Assembly: GCF_000150955.2 (NCBI RefSeq)
Contig: NC_011691.1
Coordinates: 124,001 to 188,000, forward strand
Source of the DNA: Phaeodactylum tricornutum CCAP 1055/1
Taxonomy: Eukaryota; Bacillariophyta; Bacillariophyceae; Surirellales; Neidiaceae
Reading direction: 5' to 3'
DNA: 64,000 bases
Below the pieces are notes generated by a model, which worked only from the letters and a program-made list of their open reading frames with translations, searched no databases and was not told the origin of the DNA. Position numbers and translations under genes: made by a program. Shown piece after piece: positions 43,354-53,991 of this stretch. How positions within the stretch are numbered: position 1 is the stretch's first letter; each line of letters begins with the position of its first letter.

Positions 43354-45030
43354 CTAACCAAACCCCGCAAAGTTGCCCAGCCAGAGTAGGACCATTCCAC
43401 CCACCAGCGTTTCGGCGCCGAACCACCAGGGCTTACCGCACACTTGTATCCACTGCTTCGTTCTCCTACCGCTACTGTGAGACGAACGTACGGATTCTTC
43501 GTCGCCATCGACCGGAGTGACGGGGGTTGGTTCGCTCACAAGAGAGGGTTGGCGGGTTGGCGCCATGCTCCCAAATCCCATATCAACAACCGACGGTACG
43601 CTGCTGGGACCCGAGTTGGAACCAAAACGAACGCTCGGTAGATTGCTCAGCACGTCACGCGGCGCCCCGGTGGGTACCGCACTCGGTTGGTCACTGGGAT
43701 TGCCCACGGGCGTAACACTCGGAACTTTGCTAGGCATGTCGCTGGGGACAGCGGTAGCGACGGGGGAAACAGTGGTCGGAGCACTCAGCAAATTCGTCAA
43801 AATGAATGTTTTCGTTGTGTTGCAGCCGAAATTCCCGTCTACGCGTGCCAAGAGTACTTTCGTTGCGGCGTTTTCCAGCCAATACAATTCGACAAAGCTT
43901 GCCTTGACGGGTTGGAATGTCAAGAAACCGTCGCAGAACTGGTCAAAAATGGTAAAGGAATAGCTCTGGTTTTCCGGTAAACCGATTAACTCTGTAATCC
44001 AAACATCTGTGGCCTCTGGTCCGTACTCTGGACCGGCGTAAACGACATTGCCACCTTCGTCTTTCAATTCAAAAGTGGTCTCGGCCGGCAGCATATCGTA
44101 CGCTATCTCAATTCGTAGGACTGGCGCTTCATCTGCTATCCCGGGACAGTCGGCCGGAGGATTAAGGGATAATCGACATACCTGGTCGGCAATCCAACGA
44201 CTGATGCCACTCACTCGAGTGTTGACACCAGAAAAGTCGGGGAGCCCACAGCCAACGCCAAAGGAAACAATTCCCACAACAAGCGTCCCATCGCTTGTTA
44301 CTACAGGACCACCGGAATCTCCTTGACAGGTATCCCGACCCCCACCCGGGAACCCAGTACACATCATTACGTCTGGTTCCAGCTCGACGTTCGCGTACTG
44401 AGCGTTGCAAGTGTCGAAATCGACGGCGAGTAGGGTCGTCCGCATCAACTGTGTTGATCTTCCGCCCTGAAACTCCGTCGTACCAAAGCCCATTACCGTC
44501 AGGTTGTCACCCGTCATTGGATTCTCCTCATTACTGTTAATTCCTATAGTTTCCTTTTGCGACGGCTTCGTCAAGCGTGATAGCATGGCATCATGAGAGC
44601 TGGTCTGACTGTGAATATCATAGTCTGCGTTCCGAATCTCCATATCGATTGTGTGGAACTCCGCACCTTCAGTTATTTCACCAAACCGATGATGGCCGAT
44701 GAGCACACCTTGATCAAATTGCCCACTGCAGTGAGCAGCGGATAGAATGATATCGTCATGAATCAGTGTAGCCCCACAAATACCGGAACCGGGTGAACCC
44801 GACGACGATGCATACCAGGGAAACTCGCCAGGTATTGCCTCCTCACCACCAATGATGCGCGATTCTACGCGCTTGGCGTCATTGGTCAATGGCTCTCGAG
44901 CACTGCTAGAATCCACCAATCGATACTCCGATACGGACCACAAAGCCGAAGCAACCGCCGCCGCCCTATACACCAATAGGACGGCTATCACGGTAGCTGT
45001 CGACGAACTGGAGCGCAACCAGATCAGCAT
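43354..45030 (-). CDS. Trypsin-like serine protease (S1) with Pro/Ser stalk
   Basis: 558 residues, ATG at 45030. After a signal peptide comes a propeptide ending R/IIGGEEA, the usual trypsin activation point. Catalytic residues are visible: His in LSAAHC (about 97), Asp in SSHDAMLSRL (about 146) and Ser in CQGDSGGPVV (about 237). Next is a beta domain (LRIEIAYDMLPAETTFELKDEGG ... FTIFDQFCDGF), a module often found in diatom extracellular proteins. Then comes a Pro/Ser stalk with repeats of the P-S-x-x-P type (PSDMPSKVPSVTP, PSDQPSAVP). The C-terminus has a basic stretch and ends hydrophobic (WFGAETLVGGMVLLWLG), suggesting a membrane anchor. Likely a cell-surface or periplasmic endoprotease. 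Confidence 0.88.
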   Translation of the reverse strand: MLIWLRSSSSTATVIAVLLVYRAAAVASALWSVSEYRLVDSSSAREPLTNDAKRVESRIIGGEEAIPGEFPWYASSSGSPGSGICGATLIHDDIILSAAHCSGQFDQGVLIGHHRFGEITEGAEFHTIDMEIRNADYDIHSQTSSHDAMLSRLTKPSQKETIGINSNEENPMTGDNLTVMGFGTTEFQGGRSTQLMRTTLLAVDFDTCNAQYANVELEPDVMMCTGFPGGGRDTCQGDSGGPVVTSDGTLVVGIVSFGVGCGLPDFSGVNTRVSGISRWIADQVCRLSLNPPADCPGIADEAPVLRIEIAYDMLPAETTFELKDEGGNVVYAGPEYGPEATDVWITELIGLPENQSYSFTIFDQFCDGFLTFQPVKASFVELYWLENAATKVLLARVDGNFGCNTTKTFILTNLLSAPTTVSPVATAVPSDMPSKVPSVTPVGNPSDQPSAVPTGAPRDVLSNLPSVRFGSNSGPSSVPSVVDMGFGSMAPTRQPSLVSEPTPVTPVDGDEESVRSSHSSGRRTKQWIQVCGKPWWFGAETLVGGMVLLWLGNFAGFG

Positions 45031-45610
45031 GCTGTCATGGAACCCCGCTGCTGAACTCGGATACCCTTGCGCAATGGCAAAGACCGCTGAGTACCCTGGT
45101 TAAACTTCTTTCTTAGCAATAAGCAGAATGTTACTACTAGTCAGAAAATGGTTGGGCAAGCCAAAAGGCATCGAGCGAGGGGCCCAAGCTCACTTTTCCC
45201 CTCCGAACGATGTCCGGTGGCAGAAGGGCCCATGAACTCAGTCATCTCGGAATTTTATCACTAAATCTAATTGGTTGAAAAGTCTGGACGACATATAATA
45301 GTATGGTATGCGATAGAGTTTTGGTCTAATGATATTAACTGTAAAGAACCGGTGAAAGTTTGACTGCTTTCTCTCCATTGCAATAGGCGAACGAACGACC
45401 TCCTTGGACCAATGCACGAAGAGGAGACGCACGAAGTATATCGACCACTACTACCAATTGAAACTGAACAACAGACCATAACGCTGCTTCGGTGAGAGAG
45501 CCACGAATCCAAGACTATGTATGATCGGATAGATTCTGTGTGCTCGAGCAGACACAGTGTCGTGTGGCGGAGTCAGAATTCTTTTCGTTAATTGTCTCAT
45601 ACCTTTCAGC

Positions 45611-46954
45611 CTACAAATTATCGTTGAAGCCATTTCCAAAGAAAGCATCAGAATCGCAGAGCAGGAACTCTTCTTCAGACACAGCGGAAATTCCCTTCAG
45701 TTTGAGTTTTTGGTTAAAACGGTGCCAATCGGATCGAAAATGTGCACGATAGGAAGACGCATTGGCAAAATGACCACCGCAGGTATTGCATGGCTTCCCT
45801 TCCGTGCTATTGCCCGCCACATTTGTTTGGATAGCGGGATTTTCGAGTTCCTTCTCGACTGGCTGCTCTTGGGCGCCTTTCTCTTGCAGCCGTCCTACAT
45901 TGGCAAATAGTTCGTCGCGGTCACGCCTCTGTGCCTTTTTATTCTTTTTCTGAGCTTTTCGTTGACTACCACGTCGGGACGACCCGTCGTTTCCTTGTAA
46001 AACATCTTTTGTGCTGCTATATCGCTCATCCTCGCCAGCACGGCTAACGCCGTGTGTCTGTAAGCGTATTTCTTCAATTTTGTCCACCAATTCTGCGGCC
46101 TCCTCGTCAGATGAAGAATATTCCGCAATGCTCGTCTGCATTCCCTTCCTCGAGTTTTCAGGAGTGTCATCTGTTGTATTGAAATGCAATTCCTGTTCCA
46201 GCTCGACATTTCCTTGTTGAGTAACGACTTGCTGGAGAATCTCTAGTTTCCCACTTTGAAGCCGACTGGCAAGTTCATCTAGTGCTCGGTACATGGACGG
46301 ATCCACCTGTAATATGAAAACGGACGACTGCGTAGCGGAATCGTTTGACTCTTTAATAAGACGATGCGGAATATCCTTGAGACCTTCCTCCACCATCGAC
46401 TCTTCCCCGCGTGCGTATTGTAGCGACAATTCCATCTTGGCACGCTCAATAGGAATCACATCTTTCAAAAACTTGACTGCATCCAAATATTGTCGCTTGA
46501 TTGCCTTGTGAGTCTGAACTGCGTAATTTTTTTGCAATACGTGTTTGATTTGTGAAACTGTATACGGTCGACAGGTGTCAGGATGAACGCAGTTGTTGGC
46601 CACCCACGTCGCGATTTGACTCAATGTATTTTGAATCTGTTGATTACGTTCCAGATCTGATACCTGCAGACTGTTGCCCTGTTCCAAGATAATCTTGGCG
46701 ATCGCTTCCTCGTCGTGTGTACCAAAGGCTTTTTCGAGGTCTTTGGTTTTAGCGAATTCTCCTTTCGAAACGTTGGTAAAGATCCGATCTGTCTGTAGTA
46801 CTTCCGAAAGATCCGTCTCCAGACCCGCGCGGAAATCCATTACCTTGTTGCGGTAACAAGCGATTTCGAAGCGTCGGCCCGACCTGTTAAACCGCACGAC
46901 TGCTACATTAGTCAGTCGGACTTGGTTGATGGGCTGATTGATTTGACGCGACAT
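45611..46954 (-). CDS. SBDS: SBDS ribosome maturation factor with C-terminal zinc finger
   Basis: 447 residues, ATG at 46954. It is orthologous to Shwachman-Bodian-Diamond protein / yeast Sdo1, which with EFL1 releases eIF6 from the 60S subunit. The N-terminal FYSH domain reads VRLTNVAVVRFNRSGRRFEIACYRNKV, VLQTDRIFTNVSKGEFA, and is followed by QQIQNTLSQIATWVANNCVHPDTCRPYTVSQIKHVL and KAIKRQYLDAVKFLKDVIPIERAKMEL. Human SBDS is about 250 residues. Here an acidic linker is added, then a C2H2 finger at about 389-411 (PCNTCGGHFANASSYRAHFRSDWH) of the type found in plant SBDS. The linker is basic near KAQKKNKKAQRRDRDE. An exact TTGACTGTGA element lies 170 bp upstream of the start. Confidence 0.9.
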   Translation of the reverse strand: MSRQINQPINQVRLTNVAVVRFNRSGRRFEIACYRNKVMDFRAGLETDLSEVLQTDRIFTNVSKGEFAKTKDLEKAFGTHDEEAIAKIILEQGNSLQVSDLERNQQIQNTLSQIATWVANNCVHPDTCRPYTVSQIKHVLQKNYAVQTHKAIKRQYLDAVKFLKDVIPIERAKMELSLQYARGEESMVEEGLKDIPHRLIKESNDSATQSSVFILQVDPSMYRALDELASRLQSGKLEILQQVVTQQGNVELEQELHFNTTDDTPENSRKGMQTSIAEYSSSDEEAAELVDKIEEIRLQTHGVSRAGEDERYSSTKDVLQGNDGSSRRGSQRKAQKKNKKAQRRDRDELFANVGRLQEKGAQEQPVEKELENPAIQTNVAGNSTEGKPCNTCGGHFANASSYRAHFRSDWHRFNQKLKLKGISAVSEEEFLLCDSDAFFGNGFNDNL

Positions 46955-47544
46955 GGATCCAGGAAGAACTTCGGTGCTGATAGGGGTTCAATGACGAGAT
47001 CTGCTTGCTACACTAGTTTTGCGAGATGCTATCTTTTTGCGAGCAACGATAGTGTTGTCATTGAAGCATACGTCCGCCTACGGGTTTTTCGATATTGTTT
47101 GTTTCGCTTTATTTGAATGGGATTGACTGTGAGTGGGCCAACTTGATGGACTCGTGGAGGAGTTACTGGTAAAATAGGGGGAAGCGAATCGAAGGCCGGA
47201 CTACCGAAAGGTGAGCCAGACAGACGTGTAGTGGCAATCGTGGCTCTTGTGGGATTGTCCTATACTCGGTTGATTTGTCTATGAATTTGAAACCCACCTT
47301 TTACTGAGTTTGCCTGGAGTCTCCATGTATTTACTGTTAGCTCTAAAAAGCTATCTCTGGAACCTTACGTCACCTTAGTACATGGTGCGGGAGCATCGAT
47401 CAAGTTTGAGCTTCTAGTTTGGCGAGTATGGCAGGAATGTTCCCAAAAGCCCTTTTGAAAAAGGCATCAACTTGGCGCACAGGCTCGGTACAACCGACGA
47501 ATGGCAAACAATGAGTCGCCGATGTTTCGTCTGCAACGCACACA

Positions 47545-48249
47545 TCAAAGCACAGATTCCTTGGTGTTTGGCAACGGCAAAGCATCGTCAATTTCCTCTG
47601 GCGAATACCCTAAATTCTGGAGTTCCTTGCGCTGCTTCAGTAATTCAAACACAGTCCTGTGACGCTCCTGCGCCAGTTTTTCTTTGGCCAAATCCTCTTC
47701 AACGCGCGCCACATGCAATTTCACTCGCTTCACTTCACGCTCAGCCACAGTCTCCGCTATAACTCCAGTTTGTTTCGTTGCTTCCGAGTGTAATCGTCGG
47801 GGCGGCCGGTTGGCTTCCGCATTTGGTGACGGAGGCTGATGTGGGTCGGAATTAGCGTCCAGAAATTCCAACGGTTCCTTGTGCATACCCCAGTCGGGAC
47901 AGTGGGGACATTTTCTCAAGTGCACGATACAGTCGCGGTACGTCCGGCGGATATCGGTGGGTGCGTAGGCCGCGTGGACATGTTCCAGCTTGCTCGTATC
48001 GGCGTTCTCTTCCGCCAGTTTCCGGTGGTAAACATCCACACAGGCCGCGCAGTGCACAATGGGGACACGCAACTGTGAACTGTGATAAAATCGGCCGGTG
48101 GGGACGAACAGTGTATAGAGCTTTGCGTGCTTGGACTTGCGGCGGCCGTCGGTTGGCAGCGGTGGTGGTGTCGTGATATTTCCCACAGCTGGGGGAACGG
48201 AAGCGAGCAACAAATGGGAGACTTCGTCGGAGCTACTGTCTACCGACAT
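47545..48249 (-). CDS. Cys/His-containing coiled-coil protein, unknown
   Basis: 234 residues from the first ATG (48249). The central part has CAACVDVYHRKLAEEN and, about 35 residues later, DCIVHLRKCPHCPDWG. The paired CxxC and nearby His residues could bind zinc, though they fit no classic finger. It is followed by a long charged helix (EREVKRVKLHVARVEEDLAKEKLAQERHRTVFELLKQRKEL) and LGYSPEEIDDAL, which resembles a small UBA-like or helix-turn segment. No targeting signal. Function is not assigned; a nucleic-acid-binding or scaffold role would fit. Confidence 0.65.
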   Translation of the reverse strand: MSVDSSSDEVSHLLLASVPPAVGNITTPPPLPTDGRRKSKHAKLYTLFVPTGRFYHSSQLRVPIVHCAACVDVYHRKLAEENADTSKLEHVHAAYAPTDIRRTYRDCIVHLRKCPHCPDWGMHKEPLEFLDANSDPHQPPSPNAEANRPPRRLHSEATKQTGVIAETVAEREVKRVKLHVARVEEDLAKEKLAQERHRTVFELLKQRKELQNLGYSPEEIDDALPLPNTKESVL

Positions 48250-48912
48250 TTTGGGGAACAACGTGTGATGCGGAAAGGGTATGTTTTTTTGGTTGTCCAG
48301 ATTCAACAAAAACAAGCCGAAACGAAACTGGTGGAAAACGCAGCCTACGCGTTCCTACCTCGTTGTACACGCAGACATTCTCTGTTTTGTTGTTTTTTGG
48401 GTCTTTTTGTTAGTGATCCGACGATGCAGCAGAGATGAGGAGGAATCGTCCAATGTCTATTTGTTTTGTTTTGCATCCAATTCGCAAATTTGTATGTGGC
48501 TGTTTCAAAAAGTTACGGAGTGGGCGTATCAGACGCCAGCAGGATAAGTGCCCGTTTTACTCGGTCACGAATGTTGACCGTTGAAAATGCGGAGCCGTTA
48601 TCGATAGTGAATGGGACGGCGCCAAACGCCGAAGCCTTAACGGTTCGTCATCTGCGTACGTCGGTTTCTAGTGACGCTGTGTTTGAGGGATCGTGACTCT
48701 CGATCGACGGACAAACGGTAAGTAAGGGAATACAAATCGTGGTTCTTACATTAGCTATGATGATCATTTACACACTTCGACAACATTAGTTCAGAACCAT
48801 GAAATTGGTTTTGAACGGTAGAGAGAAGTTGGAACGAATGATAGAAAGGATATGTAACATCATAGATTGCAGGTAGTATTCCGTGCGCAATCTAGGAACT
48901 GTCGGTAGTGAC

Positions 48913-50826
48913 CTAGTTCGAAGTAGATTCCACATTTTGCAAACGCAAGCTCCGTACGTTGCCGCCTCGAGTTCGAGAACGGTCCGAGCCGCCGAGATTC
49001 AGGGCGTCCAGTACATCTTGTCGGTCTATCGCAAATGGGTTGGTGGTGTCGTGGCTGCAAATGTTGTAAGCAGGATCCCAGGAAGTGCGACACCGTTTGG
49101 AACAGCATTGCCCGTCGGAAGTACACTTGGCTCCGCTCTGCAGTCCACAAACCTCATTGTCTTGGTTTGGTGTAAAGATGTCGGGTGCACCAACACCACC
49201 ACCGCCGCCACCACCAGAATTACAGGCCGAGGCGCCATTCAGGCCAACGGAGACAAGCATATGCTCGGGGGTATTTCCGCTTCCAGCCACCGCGGAACAG
49301 ATTTGGATGGTTACCTTCTGTGATCCGTAGTTGGCCTCAAACTTGGGGGTATCAGATGGACTAATGGCTTCCACGAGTTCCGTAGCAGAGTTTTGCTGCA
49401 GAGTGATGGTAACGTGATCAGCGTATTCATACGTATCGGCATTGAAGGACTTAGCGCGATTGTATTGGAGGTAGTAGTTCATCTCGGGGATCTGGACAAC
49501 GACTGGGTAGCCACCAGGGACACGTTGATAGTCCACAAAGGGCGCAATGGAAAGCAGAGTCGGTTGTTGCAAGTTGTTGAGACTGACTGATTGGGTCTTG
49601 TCGGAGTACCAACCGAGAGCCCAATGGTTGGCTCCATTGAAGCACATTTCGGGAAAGTGTTGAGCATCGTGGTATCCGAGAACCGCTCCGGACATGTACC
49701 CGGTGTGATCTTGGTATTCGCCACGTTCGTTGGCGTGCAAAAGCTTGAAGTTGTGTCCGACCTATAGACAAAGATTTCCACAGGTTGTGTGAGTACGCTG
49801 AAACAAAAAACGCTAGCAAGGTGCGTGAACAAGGATTACCCAACTTACTTCGTGCATAATAGAAGCAATGTAACCTCCCCATTTATCGTTGTAGACCGAG
49901 AGGCCGCCTCCAATCGAAGCGTACGCCAACCAGTTACCCATAGGAGGTGTCACAAAGATAGTGATACCGGCGTAGTCTCGCAATGACGAATGGCTTCTTC
50001 CGTGACGAGTACGCAGTACATTCAGAGCTTCTTGTTCGGCAGCTTGCACCATCTGTTGGGAGTTTGAAGAAGCAGCGCGACGGTTAACGGTGACATCCAG
50101 AATCGCAACGGGAGCAGGTTCAATTCGGAGCTTGCCCGCGGAGCACTTGTGGTACTGCCATTTGAGAGACACTTGGTTGCCAAAGTGGCTCTGGTAGAGT
50201 TCCGAGGCGGAAAATGAGGGACTGGAACGACTGTTATCGGTGATTCGAATAACTACTGCGGAGATGGTACCGGTAGGAGCAGCAAGACGGCGTCCCGGGG
50301 GAGCAAGACCGTGCGGAGGAGAGATTAGGGAGATTGCGTTGGCGTCAGGAACCACAATGGAAGCCTGGGTGAGGTCCACACTACCGTTGGGGATCTTGAC
50401 GTAAAAGACATCTTGAGAGTCGTCGAGTACCAATGCCTTCTGTTCCGCTGCGAGGGATTCGGGGAGTTCCAGCGTAAAACGCACGCTGTCCAAGGTTGTT
50501 CCGAGGACTACCTGGCATTCATAAAAGTCCGCGGAATCGGTAACACCGTTCAGGGCGTCGTTGACGATTTCAAAGACGGTGACCTGGCATACCAAGTCAG
50601 TGTCTTGAAGGTAACGAGAGAGAGGAGGATCGCTGTAAGTAGTCACGGTACTCGCGGAGATGAGATGATCGTACGAAGCGCCCACAACGCCTCCTTTTCC
50701 CGTTGGACTAAGGGACGAAGCGGCGCAACCTAGGAGTAATACTGCGGCACCGATAGTCAGCGTCACCGCTGTTTTCCATACGCGATGCAGTGGGGCGTTG
50801 GATACTTCTTGAGTAGCTACGGTCAT
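48913..50826 (-). CDS. M11 (gametolysin-type) zinc metalloprotease, 2 exons
   Basis: Exons 50826-49849 and 49761-48913 with an 87-bp intron (GAA|GTAAGT ... CTATAG), phase 0, 608 residues. An N-terminal hydrophobic segment (WKTAVTLTIGAAVLLLGCAAS) is a signal anchor or signal peptide. The intron falls inside the zinc motif: SIMHE before it, VGHNFKLLHANE after it. This gives HEVGHNFKLLH with metzincin spacing (His at 1, 5, 11; Glu at 2) but Lys where Gly is usual. A Met-turn-like TGYMSGAV follows. A Gly-rich linker leads to a Cys-rich knot (CGLQSGAKCTSDGQCCSKRC). M11 enzymes digest extracellular matrix glycoproteins in green algae. In a diatom, roles in cell-wall turnover, mating or adhesion are possible. 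The neighbouring serine protease is also extracellular. Confidence 0.86.
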
Positions 50827-52936
50827 GGTATGGAGAACAAGGGTGCGTTGCTTGACTGTCGGATTAGAAAGTGAGTGCGGGGATTCTGGCTCCCGATGCT
50901 CTAAGGCATTTGACCGACACTATCGGCACGCGGTCGAAAAATAGGCGGAGTTGTAGGCATGCCGGCGTTTCAGGAGTAGTCCTGTGCTGGCGGAACAGGA
51001 TGAAAAATTAGCCAAGCGCCGTTTAGCAAAATATGTCGTTGGAGTAAAAAGACCTTGATTCCATTTAGAGAGGAAGTCGAACTCAAAGTCAAAGGAGCCA
51101 GCCAGCCATGTAAATGATATGTGAATAAATCCTTGTAAAAATTGCCAAATATCTTTGCGCTCGGAGTATCGGCATAGGCAATTGTAGAGGGAATCTAATA
51201 TTGCCCTATGTGATTGTGGAACGAGTTTGGGAAAGGTTCCTCGACGAAACCGTTTGGATCTCTCTGCTCTCTCTAGCTTGCAGTTGTTTATTGAAACAAC
51301 TAGAGGTAAAAATTGTATGTCAGGGAGAAGGCGTGGCAACGATTCGAGTTTGATTGTCCCAGTTGTTCGTGGACGGCTACTAATCGCGGTACGTCCAAGC
51401 AACGTCGACCAATCTTAACATATAGAGCATCGTCGGACTGCTTCTTCTAACTCGTGACAGTCCGACGTGTAAACCGGTCAACTTATTTTAACAAGGTTTT
51501 TCCTGTCCAACTCACCGGTTCCCATCCCTGGGCGGTTAAACTCTTACCTATACATAGTTTCATCCCGATGAGAGAAAAACTTAGGATCGATCTTCGTCCA
51601 GGACTGCGCGACAGGCTTTTGTGTAGATCGAAAGCTCTTCATGTGTTTCGAATCATTTTTAAGTACTGCCCGTCGCCTGCCGAGTCGAGAACGGTAGAAA
51701 TTTCAAATCTCGGAGGTCTAATCGGCTTCTGGAACCTAATTACGCCCAAACGGAATCCAATGAAAACTGACGCCTCTATCTGTCGTACGCACCAAGTACG
51801 TATTTCTCGGAATTGTTCGTAAACGCTGGTAACTTTTGGAAACATGCTTACATGTTACATCCAACGAAAGCCAATAAGAAATTTCTTGTTGGCTTCGACC
51901 GCGGAATCGGCAGCTCGAGACTGCAGTACGTAGGCGGGCTATTATGTTCGGGAAAATAACCCTGGATGGGACACAGCCAATCAAAGGATGTTCTTAAGCG
52001 AACTATGGCAAAAAAATAAAAGCTGTCGACTCCGTTCTGCATATGCCTTGGAGTCTCTGTGGATTCGGATGCTTTGGCGCGGACATTTAAGTACCCGATT
52101 TAATTTGACTTTATAGTCAATAGCATTAGCTAATATAAGCCTCTCCGCGTCGGAAAATTTGGGTATCGGGAAGAAGACTGTCCAATACGTACGGGTAAAT
52201 GCCTCCAGACATGCGGCGTCTACCATCGGGGGAAAGTTCGGGTATCGTGTTAGATATTTTTTGCATGTTCTTTTGGTTATCGGGTATCGGGCAGTAATGG
52301 GAGTGTCTGTATGATTTTTAGATATAATCTATGCTCGCTTAACTTGACGCACTATGTGTGCTACGTGGTTTTCAGCAGGTACAACTGGTCTATTCTCAGG
52401 TAGCAAGTTTGGTGTATGGCGCAGGAACGTGACCTGGTCACAACTATCATACAACCATCAAAAAATTAGCCCAAATGGAACTTTCGGCTATTTGCAAAAA
52501 GAAAGAACACCATGCGTCCTTGACGTGACTATGTGATCATTGACTGTATCATGGCCATCAGGATATCACGCCAATGCAATTTGGAGCGTCCACTGGCTCT
52601 GCTCAAATCCGAATCTATTAGCGGTCTGTGTAGCTTGGTTTGACTAGGTATGATGAGATTTTATAAGAGTGTCAGATCAATAGAGAATGGAAAGGATCAC
52701 TGGTCACTGGTCAGTCGTTCGTCCTCATCTTGACAGTGAGTGCGCCAGCTCAAGTGCCCGGAGGTCTTCGTTGACCGAAATGAAGAAAGGCGATGTCGTC
52801 GGGCGTCGGAAGGGCTTAATCGTTACAAGGTTTTCCTATGTCAATAAAATAGCTCCTATATCCCCGCCTATCACCCGGTAGACTGTCAAAAATAATATAA
52901 TTTCATTGTCAGGGGGTTGACTTGAATTTTCTCGCG
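50827..52936. other. 2.1-kb intergenic region
   Basis: Longest frame 50920-51402 (-), 160 residues, without recognisable domain. TACTGCCCG at 51664-51672 and its reverse complement at 52288-52296 could be ends of a decayed nonautonomous DNA element, but no target duplication is visible. Several GGGTATCGGG-like repeats lie at 52160-52300. No RNA gene seen. Confidence 0.35.
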
Positions 52937-53533
52937 TCACCGCTTTCGCCTCCGTCGATTAAATGTCGATGATTGTGGCCCAATCAGCTGGCTGGGCAAC
53001 CCACCAGTTCTTTCGCGGGTACCACTGGCCATGCGTCGTTCTTCTTGTTCCGCCAGCGTTCGCGCCATATCCCAATAGCCGCCCTTGTCCTTCCCGCCGT
53101 GTGACATGGTCTTATAAACATTTATCACTTCTTTGCGGGTCTTATCGCACATTTCAAAGGAGAGGAAAGCGCCCGTTTCTCGCTGAAACCATTCTTGTAG
53201 CTCCGCTGGACTCCAGTAGGCAGAAGGGTCGTCCGCGTGATTCTCGCTCGAATCATCTTCACTGATCTCTTTCCGTATCGCCTCGTACGCTCCTCGAATA
53301 GCGATAAATGCCTCGGCTGACCCTCCTTCCTGATCTGGATGTTTCTCTAGGGCTAGTTTGACAAAAGCTCGCTTGACTTTCTCGTATGGACTACCGGGTG
53401 GAAGTCCAAGGACTTGAAAGGCATTCTGTGATGCCGAAAATGACAACTTACGGGAGGGAAAGATATGGAAGCTCGTAGAAACCAAGCACGATCGAAAGTG
53501 AAATGCTTTTCTGAAACGCGTCCGAACAAACAT
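52937..53533 (-). CDS. J-domain (DnaJ-type) co-chaperone, probably mitochondrial
   Basis: 198 residues from the first ATG (53533). The N-terminus (MFVRTRFRKAFHFRSC ... SRKLSFSASQ) is basic and free of acids, a mitochondrial presequence. The J domain covers about residues 37-90: AFQVLGLPPGSPYEKVKRAFVKLALEKHPDQEGG with the HPD tripeptide that triggers Hsp70 ATP hydrolysis. Then follows AFIAIRGAYEAIRKE. The C-terminal part holds conserved-looking WSPAELQEWFQRETGAFLSF and KGGYWDMARTLAEQEERRM. It lacks Gly/Phe-rich and zinc regions, so it is a class III J protein. The Hsp70 partner and clients are unknown. Confidence 0.85.
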   Translation of the reverse strand: MFVRTRFRKAFHFRSCLVSTSFHIFPSRKLSFSASQNAFQVLGLPPGSPYEKVKRAFVKLALEKHPDQEGGSAEAFIAIRGAYEAIRKEISEDDSSENHADDPSAYWSPAELQEWFQRETGAFLSFEMCDKTRKEVINVYKTMSHGGKDKGGYWDMARTLAEQEERRMASGTRERTGGLPSQLIGPQSSTFNRRRRKR

Positions 53534-53991
53534 GGAAAGCGAATGCAATATTAGAAGCTCTGGTGCTGAGGCTGCCTGGAAAAACCTTTATCTCTAAAGC
53601 TGAAAGAGCTTCGCCATTGTAAAGTGTTGATCAAACACTGGAGCTGCATGCCGTTGGCTTTTACTGCTACTCCTGGCCAACCAGCCATCGTAAAAAAAGA
53701 ATCTGACCGTGATTTTAAGGTGTTTGACCGTAAGTTCGACTCATGACACAATACTTGATTGTGGATTGACTTTGAAGCTACTGGTATCCGCTGAACGAAA
53801 CGGTAGGGACAAGAATTCTATCATTCATACCCAACCAACGCATAGCTTTAAGTTGAACTCTCTGGCTTAAATGTCAGGTGGTATGTCTTCTATGAAATGT
53901 GTCCAATGGGTCATAAAAAGTCATTAGCCGTTAAATTACCTATAGGAATGGTGCCTTTCTGAAAGTCCGTAGGGTCATTATTTGCTTCTCG

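Noticed and set aside
50920-51402. 160-codon minus-strand frame
   Set aside because: No domain, no recognisable context, and situated in a region with decayed-repeat character.
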